A stretch of 64,000 nucleotides of DNA from JAJACP01 sp964350245 (GTDB lineage Bacteria; Chlamydiota; Chlamydiia; Chlamydiales; JAAKFR01), in contig CAYGJC010000001.1 of assembly GCA_964350245.1 (NCBI GenBank), positions 1 to 64,000 on the forward strand, given 5' to 3'. Each line of letters begins with the position of its first letter. Positions within the stretch are counted from its first letter, which is position 1. This document shows positions 32,848 to 40,943 of this stretch, piece by piece. The translations under genes and the position numbers were made by a program. The notes beneath the pieces are model-generated. The model was not told the origin of the DNA. It saw nothing but the letters and a program-made list of their open reading frames with translations, and made no database searches.

Positions 32848-35334
32848 ATGTTTGACAAATTTACGAATCGCGCAAAGCAAGTCATCAAATTAGCAAAAAA
32901 AGAGGCTCAAAGGCTCAACCACAATTATTTAGGTACAGAACACATTCTTCTGGGCCTTCTCAAACTGGGGCAAGGCGTTGCCGTTAATGTTCTGAGAAAT
33001 CTGGGACTCGATTTTGAAACCGTACGCCAAGAAGTTGAGCGTCTTGTAGGATATGGCCCTGAAATTCAGGTGTATGGCGATCCCGCTCTCACAGGCCGTG
33101 TTAAAAAAGTTTTCGAATATGCAAACGAAGAGGCCTCCAATCTCGGACATAACTATGTCGGTACCGAACACCTACTTTTAGGTCTACTCCGACAAACAGA
33201 CGGTGTGGCCGCTCAGGTATTAGAAAACCTTAATGTCGATTTACAAGAAGTGCGCAAAGAGGTGTTGAAGGAATTAGAAACCTTTAATTTACAACTTCCT
33301 CCAGCAGGGCAATCTGCAGGTGGTCCGGGTAAAACCTCAGAGAAAGGTTCCGAAAAGCTCCCCGCTTTGCGTGCCTACGGGTACGACCTAACTGAAATGA
33401 GCCGGGAAGGCAAACTCGACCCCGTGATTGGACGCGATAAGGAAGTGGAACGTTTAATTCTTATCCTCTGCCGCAGACGTAAAAATAATCCCGTTTTGAT
33501 TGGTGAAGCAGGGGTAGGAAAAACAGCAATTGTGGAGGGGCTAGCCCAACGCATCATCAAAGGTGAAGTTCCGGACAATCTCCGCAAGAAAAAGCTAATC
33601 ACACTCGATTTAGCTCTGATGATTGCGGGAACTAAGTACCGCGGTCAGTTTGAAGAACGGATCAAAGCGGTCATGGATGAAATTAAAAAGCATGGGAATA
33701 TCCTGCTTTTCATCGATGAGCTACACACGATTGTGGGGGCCGGAGCCGCTGAGGGAGCGATTGACGCCTCAAATATTCTTAAGCCTGCCCTCTCAAGAGG
33801 TGAGCTGCAGTGTATCGGGGCCACGACATTAGACGAATATCGCAAACACATTGAAAAAGACGGTGCCTTAGAACGCCGCTTTCAGAAGATTGTGGTTCAA
33901 CCTCCCTCCGTTGAAGATACAATTGAAATCCTCCGTGGTTTGAAAAAACAGTACGAAGATCACCACAACGTAACCATCACCGATGAGGCGCTGCAAGCAG
34001 CTGCTATCCTCTCTGATCGCTACGTGCATGGACGCTTTTTACCTGATAAGGCCATCGATCTTCTTGATGAAGCAGGCGCTCGGATGCGGGTCGCTACCAT
34101 GAATCAACCCTCCGACATTTCCTCTCTGGAGACAGAAATAGAAGAGACAAGACGCTCTAAAGAAAAGTCCATCAGCACGCAGGAGTACGAAAAAGCGGCC
34201 CGACTCCGTGATGAAGAGAAAAAGCTGCGGGAAAAATTGCAATCGATTCGCACTGAATGGGAAACACACAAAGAAGAGCATCAGGTTCCTGTTGATGAAG
34301 AGGCTGTCGCTCTGGTTGTCGCTGCTCAAACAGGAATTCCTGTTAACCAACTCACAGAGGCTGAGACACAGAAACTCTTAAAAATGGAAGAGTTGCTCCG
34401 CTCACAGATCATTGGACAAGACGATGCGGTCGATATTGTCTGTCGCGCGATTCGCAGAGGACGTACCGGAATTAAAGATCCCAATCGCCCCACAGGCTCC
34501 TTCCTCTTTTTAGGGCCAACAGGTGTGGGAAAAACCCACCTGGCTCGCCTACTAGCTATTCATATGTATGGTGGTGAGGACGCTTTGATTCAAGTAGATA
34601 TGTCCGAATATATGGAGAAATTCGCTGTCAGTCGTATGACCGGTTCCCCTCCGGGTTACGTGGGACACGAAGAGGGAGGGCAGCTCACTGAGCAAGTACG
34701 TCAACGTCCTTATTGCGTAGTTCTTTTTGATGAAATTGAGAAAGCCCACCCTGATGTGATGGATTTGCTCTTGCAAATTCTTGAGGAAGGGCGCTTAACC
34801 GATTCAGTAGGGCGCAAAGTCAATTTCCGTCATGCCATTGTGATCATGACCTCTAACTTGGGAGCTGATTTGATCCGCCGCTCGTCAGAAATTGGCTTTG
34901 GCTCAAAAACAGGCGTGCCTGATTATAAGACCATTCAGGAGAAGATCGAAGGGGCCATGAAAAAACATCTCAAGCCCGAGTTTCTCAACCGGGTGGATGG
35001 AACTGTTATCTTTAGGCCTCTGGATGAAGAGGCGCTTTCGGTCATTGTCCACCTTGAGATTGAAAAAGTTGAGAAAAGGCTGGCTAAGCACGATCTTCAT
35101 GTGGAGCTCACAGAAGAGGCGATCCATCTGCTTGTGAAGCTGGGGAACATGCCGGAGATGGGAGCGCGCCCTTTACGCCGCGTGATCGAGCAGTATATTG
35201 AAGATCCGCTCGCAGAAAAGCTCATTCGCAATCCAAGCGAGACCAAACGTTATCTAGTGAAGGTTAAAGATGAGAAGCTGGAGTTTGAGCAGATTGAGAA
35301 TCTTGCTTTAGAAACCTCTGAAGTCTCTAATTAA
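32848..35334 (+). CDS. clpC: ATP-dependent Clp protease ATPase subunit ClpC
   Basis: ClpC is the AAA+ unfoldase that feeds substrates to ClpP. Its 828 residues show the repeated Clp N domain (residues about 1-145, LNHNYLGTEHILLGLL twice), first AAA module (GEAGVGKTAIVEGLA, LFIDELHTIVGAG), a short coiled middle domain with UVR-type sequence (STQEYEKAARLRDEEKKLRE), and second AAA module (LGPTGVGKTHLARLL, VVLFDEIEKAHPD, GFGSKTG). The ATG at 32848 follows GGTGAGAG; the TTG one codon earlier is not needed. The final region retains the ClpP-contacting module. It is convergent with mnmA, eight bases overlapping. Confidence 0.97.
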   Translation: MFDKFTNRAKQVIKLAKKEAQRLNHNYLGTEHILLGLLKLGQGVAVNVLRNLGLDFETVRQEVERLVGYGPEIQVYGDPALTGRVKKVFEYANEEASNLGHNYVGTEHLLLGLLRQTDGVAAQVLENLNVDLQEVRKEVLKELETFNLQLPPAGQSAGGPGKTSEKGSEKLPALRAYGYDLTEMSREGKLDPVIGRDKEVERLILILCRRRKNNPVLIGEAGVGKTAIVEGLAQRIIKGEVPDNLRKKKLITLDLALMIAGTKYRGQFEERIKAVMDEIKKHGNILLFIDELHTIVGAGAAEGAIDASNILKPALSRGELQCIGATTLDEYRKHIEKDGALERRFQKIVVQPPSVEDTIEILRGLKKQYEDHHNVTITDEALQAAAILSDRYVHGRFLPDKAIDLLDEAGARMRVATMNQPSDISSLETEIEETRRSKEKSISTQEYEKAARLRDEEKKLREKLQSIRTEWETHKEEHQVPVDEEAVALVVAAQTGIPVNQLTEAETQKLLKMEELLRSQIIGQDDAVDIVCRAIRRGRTGIKDPNRPTGSFLFLGPTGVGKTHLARLLAIHMYGGEDALIQVDMSEYMEKFAVSRMTGSPPGYVGHEEGGQLTEQVRQRPYCVVLFDEIEKAHPDVMDLLLQILEEGRLTDSVGRKVNFRHAIVIMTSNLGADLIRRSSEIGFGSKTGVPDYKTIQEKIEGAMKKHLKPEFLNRVDGTVIFRPLDEEALSVIVHLEIEKVEKRLAKHDLHVELTEEAIHLLVKLGNMPEMGARPLRRVIEQYIEDPLAEKLIRNPSETKRYLVKVKDEKLEFEQIENLALETSEVSN

Positions 35335-36361
35335 TCATCCCGCCACCCAAACAGATCTCCCCTTGGTAGAAGACAATCGACTGCCGAGGGGTAATGGCTT
35401 TTTGGGGCTCATCAAAAGTCACATGATCCGGAGCCAAAACAGTACACACCACATCAGGGCTTCGGTAGCGCACTTTTGCAGTGCAGCGTAGAGGAAAGCT
35501 GGGCGGCTGACCTACCCAGCTCACCTCATGCATAAAAAGTTCAGAGCGGTAAAGAGCCGGATGCTCATCTCCTTGTTCAACGATGACCACATTCCGTTTG
35601 GGATCTTTGCCCACCACATACCACGCCTCGCCGGCCCCTCCGATATCCAGGCCTCGCCTCTGTCCGATTGTGTAGTAAGCCATTCCATCATGCCTCCCCA
35701 CAACACTCCCATCTAAGCGTTCAAAATCTCCTTGTTGATGAGGAATAAAGCGCGCCAGAAACTCTTTAAAATTGCGCTTTCCGATAAAGCAGATGCCTGT
35801 GCTGTCTTTCTTTTGCGCCGTGATCAGCTCTGCTTGTTGAGCTCGCCTGCGCACCTCCGGCTTGTTGAGCTCGCCAATAGGAAAGAGCACTCTCTCCAAA
35901 ATAGAGCTCTTCAAGGTGTAAAGAAAATAGCTTTGATCCTTTTCTACATCTTTGCCACGGGCTAGTTGCCATCCCTTTTCTCCCTCGACTTTCCTGCAGT
36001 AGTGGCCTGTAGCTAAGTAGTCAGCCCCCAGCTCGAGCGCCTTGTCCAAAAAAAGATGAAACTTGATCTCTCGATTGCAAAGGATATCTGGGTTCGGGGT
36101 GTGCCCCTCCGCGTACTCTTTTAGACAGCGGGAAAAAACCGAGTCCCAATACTCTTTGGCAAAATTCACAGTATAGAAGGGGATATCAAGGTGGCCACAA
36201 ACACAAGCGACATCTTCGTAGTCAGTTTCTGCAGGACAGGCTCCCTCCTCTTCCCAATTTTTCATAAATAGACCGATCACTCTGTACCCTTGCTCTTTTA
36301 AAAGAAGAGCGGTGACAGAGGAGTCCACGCCTCCAGACATTCCCACAACAACCGTTTTCAT
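35327..36361 (-). CDS. mnmA: tRNA-specific 2-thiouridylase
   Basis: MnmA thiolates uridine 34 of Lys, Glu and Gln tRNAs. The 344-residue protein has the PP-loop GMSGGVDSSVTALLLKEQGY at its N-terminus, the catalytic cysteine in PNPDILCNREIKF, and the second catalytic cysteine in DSTGICFIGKRNFKEFL. The C-terminal beta-barrel (RYRSPDVVC, DEPQKAITPRQSIVFY) is normal. It is also called trmU and keeps the clpC-mnmA neighbourhood known from Chlamydia. A strong hairpin terminator separates it from the upstream ptsN operon. Confidence 0.96.
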   Translation of the reverse strand: MKTVVVGMSGGVDSSVTALLLKEQGYRVIGLFMKNWEEEGACPAETDYEDVACVCGHLDIPFYTVNFAKEYWDSVFSRCLKEYAEGHTPNPDILCNREIKFHLFLDKALELGADYLATGHYCRKVEGEKGWQLARGKDVEKDQSYFLYTLKSSILERVLFPIGELNKPEVRRRAQQAELITAQKKDSTGICFIGKRNFKEFLARFIPHQQGDFERLDGSVVGRHDGMAYYTIGQRRGLDIGGAGEAWYVVGKDPKRNVVIVEQGDEHPALYRSELFMHEVSWVGQPPSFPLRCTAKVRYRSPDVVCTVLAPDHVTFDEPQKAITPRQSIVFYQGEICLGGGMIN

Positions 36362-36414
36362 AGGAGCACCAGTTTATCAAACCTTAACCTCTGATTACCA
36401 CCTATTTTACCTGC

Positions 36415-36457
36415 AAAAAACGGCATTTTCGTTATTAATAACGGCAAAAATGCCGTT
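36415..36457 (-). terminator. intrinsic terminator after the ptsN gene
   Basis: On the minus strand a near-perfect stem built from AACGGCATTTT and its complement (36419-36457) encloses the perfect palindrome CGTTATTAATAACG; one arm carries a three-base bulge. A run of seven Ts follows on the same strand. Stem plus T-run is a textbook Rho-independent terminator for the accD-dut-ptsN direction. Confidence 0.75.
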
Positions 36458-36560
36458 ATCTGCAAACAAACGGAGGGAATTTAAAAAGATTTTTTTGGAA
36501 TATCTAATCCAGTTGGCCAAGTGGAGCAAAAAAAATTCAAAAATCAACCAGAGATGAATG

Positions 36561-37235
36561 CTAACCGGAGAGCCCGTTTTCCCAGTGCTTGACGAAGTCC
36601 AGTAGGCGGTCTTTGGGGGGCTTAGTCTGGAAAAAGGCGCGCGTCTTTTCACTGGCATTGATATGCGCCACTTTGGCCAAAAGATTGAGGTGATGGCGGT
36701 CCTCACAGGCAAAAAGGAAAAAGAGTGTATGCACCGGCTCACCATCCAAAGCATCAAAGTCAATCGGCTGCTTAGGATAGACAACCACAATGACATCGTA
36801 GTGGGTTTCTAAAAGAAAATCGCGTGTGTGTGGCACGGCAATCCCATGCCCAAGCGCCGTAGACATCATTTTCTCACGATCCATAAAAAGGTCGGTCAAA
36901 ACATCAGGATCCAGCTCAAACTGCTGCCCCATCCGTTGCATGGTCTTCCGAATCACCTCTTCTTTTGTCTCGCCGGGGATATCATCAATCACCACTCCCC
37001 GATAAAGGGCTCGATAGAGGCTAAACTGCATGTTTCCTTTAGCATGCGGCTCTTCGTGTTGATCAAAACCGCCCTCTAGCTTCTGCTGGATCAGCCAATC
37101 TTCAATCTCTGAACGGCTAAATCGATGCTGGCGATCGATCCGGTACGATGGAATCTTCCCATCCGCCAGCCATCTGCGGACTGTTGTCTCTGAAATATTC
37201 AGCAGTTCAGCTACATCGCGTATTTTTAAATCCAC
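36561..37235 (-). CDS. ptsN: PTS-Ntr EIIA with N-terminal DNA-binding domain
   Basis: The 224-residue protein has a MerR/excisionase-type helix-turn-helix at residues 1-52 (RDVAELLNISETTVRRWLAD, RFSRSEIEDWL) and an EIIA(Ntr) domain at about 78-220, with the phosphorylated histidine in GIAVPHTRDF. It would accept phosphate from HPr and may change DNA or protein binding in response. No sugar permease is in the window, so a regulatory relay is likely. It is one of two adjacent ptsN genes, as in C. trachomatis CT290-CT291. The gap to the upstream gene is four bases. Confidence 0.9.
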   Translation of the reverse strand: MDLKIRDVAELLNISETTVRRWLADGKIPSYRIDRQHRFSRSEIEDWLIQQKLEGGFDQHEEPHAKGNMQFSLYRALYRGVVIDDIPGETKEEVIRKTMQRMGQQFELDPDVLTDLFMDREKMMSTALGHGIAVPHTRDFLLETHYDVIVVVYPKQPIDFDALDGEPVHTLFFLFACEDRHHLNLLAKVAHINASEKTRAFFQTKPPKDRLLDFVKHWENGLSG

Positions 37236-37239
37236 GCCC

Positions 37240-37728
37240 CTAAATCCCCCTAAAAAGTGCTATAATGTCCTTCGGACTGGTCAATTGCAAGATTTTTTTA
37301 CGTCGCTCTTCGTCTTTAATCGCCAAAGTAAGACGGGAGAGCAGTTGAAGATACTCTGTCTGTTTATCATCGGGTCCGCCAATCATGAAAATCAACCGAA
37401 CCGGTACTCCATCCAGTGCATCCCAAGCAATCCCTTTAGGGTGGATCCCAATTGCAATAAAAAATGTCTCATAACCCGGAAGCTTGGCATGCGGAACGGC
37501 AACCGCCATTCCGATCCCCGTAGAAACAATCTGCTCTCTTTCTAAAATCGCCTTGTGAAAAGCCTCTTTATCTTTGAGTTTTCCTTGAGCAGCGAGCACA
37601 TCGACGAGCTCCTTTAGGGCTGCATCGCGCTCATCAACATCCAACAACTTTACAAGATCTGGATTGAGGTATTTGGAAATAAGGAGGGGCGGCTTTTGGC
37701 GATTCTGTTTTTCTTTGGAGGGAAACAT
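37240..37728 (-). CDS. ptsN: PTS-Ntr EIIA protein, second copy
   Basis: The 162-residue protein is a single EIIA(Ntr) domain after about 15 residues of basic leader (MFPSKEKQNRQKPPL). The acceptor histidine is in GMAVAVPHAKLPG, and IFMIGGPDDKQTEYLQLLSRL is the family core. It lacks the helix-turn-helix of its neighbour, so the two may act as paired sensor and regulator; that is inference. The next gene upstream, dut, is separated by three bases, suggesting one transcript. Confidence 0.92.
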   Translation of the reverse strand: MFPSKEKQNRQKPPLLISKYLNPDLVKLLDVDERDAALKELVDVLAAQGKLKDKEAFHKAILEREQIVSTGIGMAVAVPHAKLPGYETFFIAIGIHPKGIAWDALDGVPVRLIFMIGGPDDKQTEYLQLLSRLTLAIKDEERRKKILQLTSPKDIIALFRGI

Positions 37729-37731
37729 GAA

Positions 37732-38175
37732 TTAATGCACTCCTGTATGGCCAAATCCACCGCTTCCCCGCTCACTTGCCGCCAGAGCCTCTGCCCGGAT
37801 AAAGCGGACCTGAATGACGGGGGCTACTACAATTTGGGCAATGCGCATACCCGGCTCCACAACAAAATCGCTCTGGCCGTGATTGATCAAAATCACCTTT
37901 AGCTCTCCGCGATAATCGGCATCAATGGTTCCCGGGGTATTGAGCACGGTGATTTGGTGCTTAAATGCTAAACCACTTCTAGGTCGAACCTGAATCTCAT
38001 ATCCCTCAGGGATCTCAAAAAACAGGCCTGTCGAAACAAGAGCTGAGGTACCGGCAGAGATCGTTAAAGGTTTTTCGAGATGGGCGCGCACATCCGCTCC
38101 AGAGGCGCCATCAGAGGCATACTCGGGGAGCTGATCTACATCAGTTAGAACGGGAATAGCAATTTCTTGATCCAT
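37732..38175 (-). CDS. dut: dUTP diphosphatase
   Basis: dUTPase hydrolyses dUTP to dUMP and pyrophosphate, keeping uracil out of DNA and feeding dTMP synthesis. The 147-residue trimeric-type enzyme shows all five motifs: GASGADVRA, RPRSGLA, NTPGTIDADYRGE, GMRIAQIV and the C-terminal GSGGFGHTGVH lid. The start gives MDQEIAIPVL. It sits 20 bases downstream of accD in the accD-dut-ptsN-ptsN run. Confidence 0.97.
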   Translation of the reverse strand: MDQEIAIPVLTDVDQLPEYASDGASGADVRAHLEKPLTISAGTSALVSTGLFFEIPEGYEIQVRPRSGLAFKHQITVLNTPGTIDADYRGELKVILINHGQSDFVVEPGMRIAQIVVAPVIQVRFIRAEALAASERGSGGFGHTGVH

Positions 38176-38195
38176 AGGAAAGGGATCATCACGAA

Positions 38196-39104
38196 TTACG
38201 CATCATCTGTCAACAAAAACAATTGATTTGTATGCATGGTGACATATTCGCGCGTATTACCGGTTAAAAACTCAAGAAATAGAGTAAGCTTCTTTTTCAT
38301 CTCATGCCGTTTTACAATGCAATCGACCATGCCATGGGCAAGAAGAAACTCTGACTTTTGGGCCCCGGAAGGAAGCTTTTGACGAATCACCTGCTCCACA
38401 ACCCGTGGACCGGCAAAACAAATTAACGCTTCGGGTTCAGCTATAATGATATCACCCAAAGAGGCAAATGATGCCGTTACCCCCCCAGAAGTTGGGTTAG
38501 TCAGCACCGAAATATAAGGAACACCCGCTTCATGTAATTTGGCAAGAGCAGCTGAGGTTTTAGCCATTTGCATGAGAGAGAGAACCGACTCTTGCATCCG
38601 CGCGCCCCCGGATGCCGAAACAAGAATCAAAGGAATTTTTTGTTCGAGTGCCAGCTCGATAATGCGCGTGAGCCGCTCTCCGACAACAGATCCCATCGAA
38701 CCGGCCATATATCCAAAGTTGAGCACGCCAAGCGCCACACGATGACCTCCTATTTGGCAGGTCCCCACAAAAACACCCTCTGTTGCCCCCGATTTTTCCG
38801 TCGCGCGCTCAATCCGGTCCGGGTAGGGCTCGGTGTCGCGGAAACTGAGCGCATCAGTGGGTCGCAGCTCTTCAAATAGAACCTCAAAAGTGCCACTGTC
38901 CACCAAGAGCTCGATTCTCTCTCGGGCTGAAAGACGGTAGTGGTAGTCGCACTTAGGACAGCAGTTGCGGTTTGCTGTTAGTTCATTGGTGTGAATCATC
39001 TCATGGCAATGGGTGCATTTCAGCCAGCCGCTGAATCCGTCGGCCTTAGACGATTCGACTTTAATTTTTGGTTTGTCGCGTGAAAATAAACGCATGCCAC
39101 TCAT
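38196..39104 (-). CDS. accD: acetyl-CoA carboxylase carboxyltransferase subunit beta
   Basis: AccD with AccA transfers carboxyl from biotin to acetyl-CoA, the first step of fatty acid synthesis. The 302-residue protein has the N-terminal zinc ribbon (CTHC...CPKC) and the carboxyltransferase core with SASGGARMQESVLSLMQMAKTS and NPTSGGVTASFASLGDI. The ATG three codons downstream (39095, MRLFSRDKPKIK) is an equally likely start. accA is not in the window. It is the first gene of the accD-dut-ptsN run. Confidence 0.96.
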   Translation of the reverse strand: MSGMRLFSRDKPKIKVESSKADGFSGWLKCTHCHEMIHTNELTANRNCCPKCDYHYRLSARERIELLVDSGTFEVLFEELRPTDALSFRDTEPYPDRIERATEKSGATEGVFVGTCQIGGHRVALGVLNFGYMAGSMGSVVGERLTRIIELALEQKIPLILVSASGGARMQESVLSLMQMAKTSAALAKLHEAGVPYISVLTNPTSGGVTASFASLGDIIIAEPEALICFAGPRVVEQVIRQKLPSGAQKSEFLLAHGMVDCIVKRHEMKKKLTLFLEFLTGNTREYVTMHTNQLFLLTDDA

Positions 39105-39125
39105 TATATTCGATTAAGCCCTAAA

Positions 39126-39149
39126 CCGTCCACCTAAAAGGGTGGACGG
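39126..39149 (-). terminator. hairpin downstream of sodA
   Basis: CCGTCCACC at 39126-39134 and GGTGGACGG at 39141-39149 form a perfect nine-base stem with a six-base loop, 17 bases after the sodA stop. The following T-run is short on the minus strand, so termination may be partial. Confidence 0.55.
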
Positions 39150-39165
39150 AAAGAAAGGAAATTTT

Positions 39166-39801
39166 TTATTTGGCAAGCGCTGGACAGCACTCTCTGACGG
39201 CTTGGTACCGCTCTGCTACGTTAGACCAATTCACCACGCCCCAAATTGCTTTTAGATAGTCGGGACGGACATTTTTATACTGCAGGTAGTAAGCGTGCTC
39301 CCACACATCAATCCCTAGCAATGGAATGGCATTTTTGGTCCCTCTTAAAGGGTCTTGATTGGCACACACATCAATCACAAGCTGGTGTTGCCCTAAGCAA
39401 AAGCCCAGCCAGCACCAACCAGACCCTTGAATCGGACCGGCTTTGCTGTTGAATGTTTCAACAAAAGTTTCAAATGATCCCCATTTTTCTACAATCGCAT
39501 CGGCAAGCTCTCCTGTTGGCGGAGCACCTCCCCCCTGACTTTGAGGAGCTAAATTAGTCCAAAAAATACTATGATTAATGTGGCCTCCGCCGTTAAAACG
39601 AATGGCCGGCTGCAGAGAGATCATAGTCGCAAGGTCTTCTTTCGCCTCAGCCTCTTCGTATTTCTCTAGAGCAGCGTTGAGATTGGTCACATAGGCATTG
39701 TGGTGCTTTTTGTGGTGAAGCTCCATAATCTCGGCACTGATCACCGGTTCAAGGGCATTATAGTCATAGGGAAGATCGGGTAGAGTAAATTTTTTAGCCA
39801 T
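39166..39801 (-). CDS. sodA: manganese-type superoxide dismutase
   Basis: The enzyme dismutates superoxide to oxygen and peroxide. Its 211 residues contain the four metal ligands: His in LHHKKHHNAYV, His in GGGHINHSIFW, and Asp plus His in GIDVWEHAYYLQY. GGGHINHSIFWTNL and QYKNVRPDYLKAIW are strikingly close to mitochondrial MnSOD, and metal choice is probably Mn. There is no export signal, so it acts in the cytosol. The order accD-sodA-hemD on one strand, and the eight-base overlap with hemD, suggest a loose operon. C. trachomatis calls it sodM. Confidence 0.95.
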   Translation of the reverse strand: MAKKFTLPDLPYDYNALEPVISAEIMELHHKKHHNAYVTNLNAALEKYEEAEAKEDLATMISLQPAIRFNGGGHINHSIFWTNLAPQSQGGGAPPTGELADAIVEKWGSFETFVETFNSKAGPIQGSGWCWLGFCLGQHQLVIDVCANQDPLRGTKNAIPLLGIDVWEHAYYLQYKNVRPDYLKAIWGVVNWSNVAERYQAVRECCPALAK

Positions 39802-40438
39802 CAGTCTCCTCGCTGTTTAAAGATGTACCCCCGAGCATAGGGCACGCGAATAATTTGTTCAATGCGTTTTGGGTGATTGGTCCGATCGCCTCGCACTTTT
39901 CACGAGGCGGCAGCTGTCTACACAATTTTTGAAAAGCTGCGACGGTCGATGGACTGGTAAAAACCAGTCGATCAAATGGATCAAGGTCAGGCAATTGAAC
40001 CTCATTAAAAATAGTCTTATAAAGAGGGAAGGCGTGTCCTCTTTTTTCTAGATACGTGGGCAATAAAGCGCGCGCGGAGGCCGAGTGAGGATAAAGGATC
40101 GGGCCACATTCAATCTTGTCTAAAAGAGCGATGACTCCTTCTCCACACTCTTCTTTTGCAACCCACCTTGCCTCAAGACCAAAATCCGTTAAACGTTCCG
40201 CTGTGGCTTTACCGACACTGATATAAATCTTATCTCTTCTCTTTGCGTAACCAAAAAAATACTCCACCGCTTGTCGACTGGTGAAAAGAACATGAGTATG
40301 TGGAAAACTGAGCGCATGGGCGATCTGTGCATAAGGCAAGGGCTCTGTCCGAATCAAGGGAAGGTGTGTAATCAGTTGATGCGAACCATAGCGACTCGGG
40401 TCGAGTCCAAAGTAAAGAATGGGCTTGCATCGTGTCAT
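39794..40438 (-). CDS. hemD: uroporphyrinogen-III synthase
   Basis: HemD closes hydroxymethylbilane with inversion of ring D. The 214-residue protein has the weakly conserved family pattern: FTSRQAVEYFF, ISVGKATAERL, LLPTYLEKRG, LVFTSPSTVAAF and CEAIGPITQNAL. Assignment is strengthened by hemC close upstream on the same strand. The two are separated by an opposite-strand Inc-like gene (40485-40943), so a former hemC-hemD run has been split. The 3' end overlaps sodA by eight bases. Confidence 0.87.
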   Translation of the reverse strand: MTRCKPILYFGLDPSRYGSHQLITHLPLIRTEPLPYAQIAHALSFPHTHVLFTSRQAVEYFFGYAKRRDKIYISVGKATAERLTDFGLEARWVAKEECGEGVIALLDKIECGPILYPHSASARALLPTYLEKRGHAFPLYKTIFNEVQLPDLDPFDRLVFTSPSTVAAFQKLCRQLPPREKCEAIGPITQNALNKLFACPMLGGTSLNSEETDG

Positions 40439-40484
40439 TGTATTCTTTATGATTCCTTTAATTCATTCATACAAGGAGGCCCAT

Positions 40485-40943
40485 ATGGCGGCATGCGGAT
40501 CATGTTTAGGTTCTGTTCAACATCATCTTAACCCCACAAATTGGGACTTTTCTGAGAAGAAGGTCACCAAAGTGGCTCTCGTAGCTCTTCTATTCAGCGC
40601 GGTGGCTCTGACAGCCTGCGCTCTGATTACGGCCTATCCTGCAGCTTCAAGCGCCTTTATTACAACCTTCAGTATTGCAGCTGTTGTGAGTTTAGCCGCT
40701 CTATGCGTCGTGCTTGTAAAAAAATGTCAAACGTCATCAACTGTAAATGCTCGCCGCCAACAATTTGAAGAAGTCCACACTCCACCACCTCCTAAACAAC
40801 AACACCAACAGAGGGGAAAAGCCCGTCCTCGTTCAAGGGATGGCGATGGTAGCGGCGGAAAAACAGGAAGTCTTGCTGGTGACGCTCACACACTCGCAGA
40901 AAATGCGGCTAGGCTTGCAGAGAAAGCTGGTGCTGGTGAATAG
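40485..40943 (+). CDS. small Inc-like bilobed membrane protein
   Basis: The ATG at 40485 follows a strong AAGGAGG and gives 152 residues. Two hydrophobic segments at about 29-49 and 56-77 are separated by a six-residue loop, the classic inclusion-membrane protein hairpin; the N-terminus before them is short and polar. The C-terminal 70 residues are disordered, with a polyproline and glutamine stretch (PPPPKQQHQQ) and a K/R/D/G-rich part that would face the host cytosol. It runs against the hem genes and overlaps the 3' end of hemC by 35 bases. No catalytic motif is present. Confidence 0.72.
   Translation: MAACGSCLGSVQHHLNPTNWDFSEKKVTKVALVALLFSAVALTACALITAYPAASSAFITTFSIAAVVSLAALCVVLVKKCQTSSTVNARRQQFEEVHTPPPPKQQHQQRGKARPRSRDGDGSGGKTGSLAGDAHTLAENAARLAEKAGAGE

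Noticed and set aside
36362..36560. A possible small RNA gene between mnmA and ptsN
   Set aside because: The stem with its T-run is fully explained as a terminator; no promoter or conserved RNA fold is visible.
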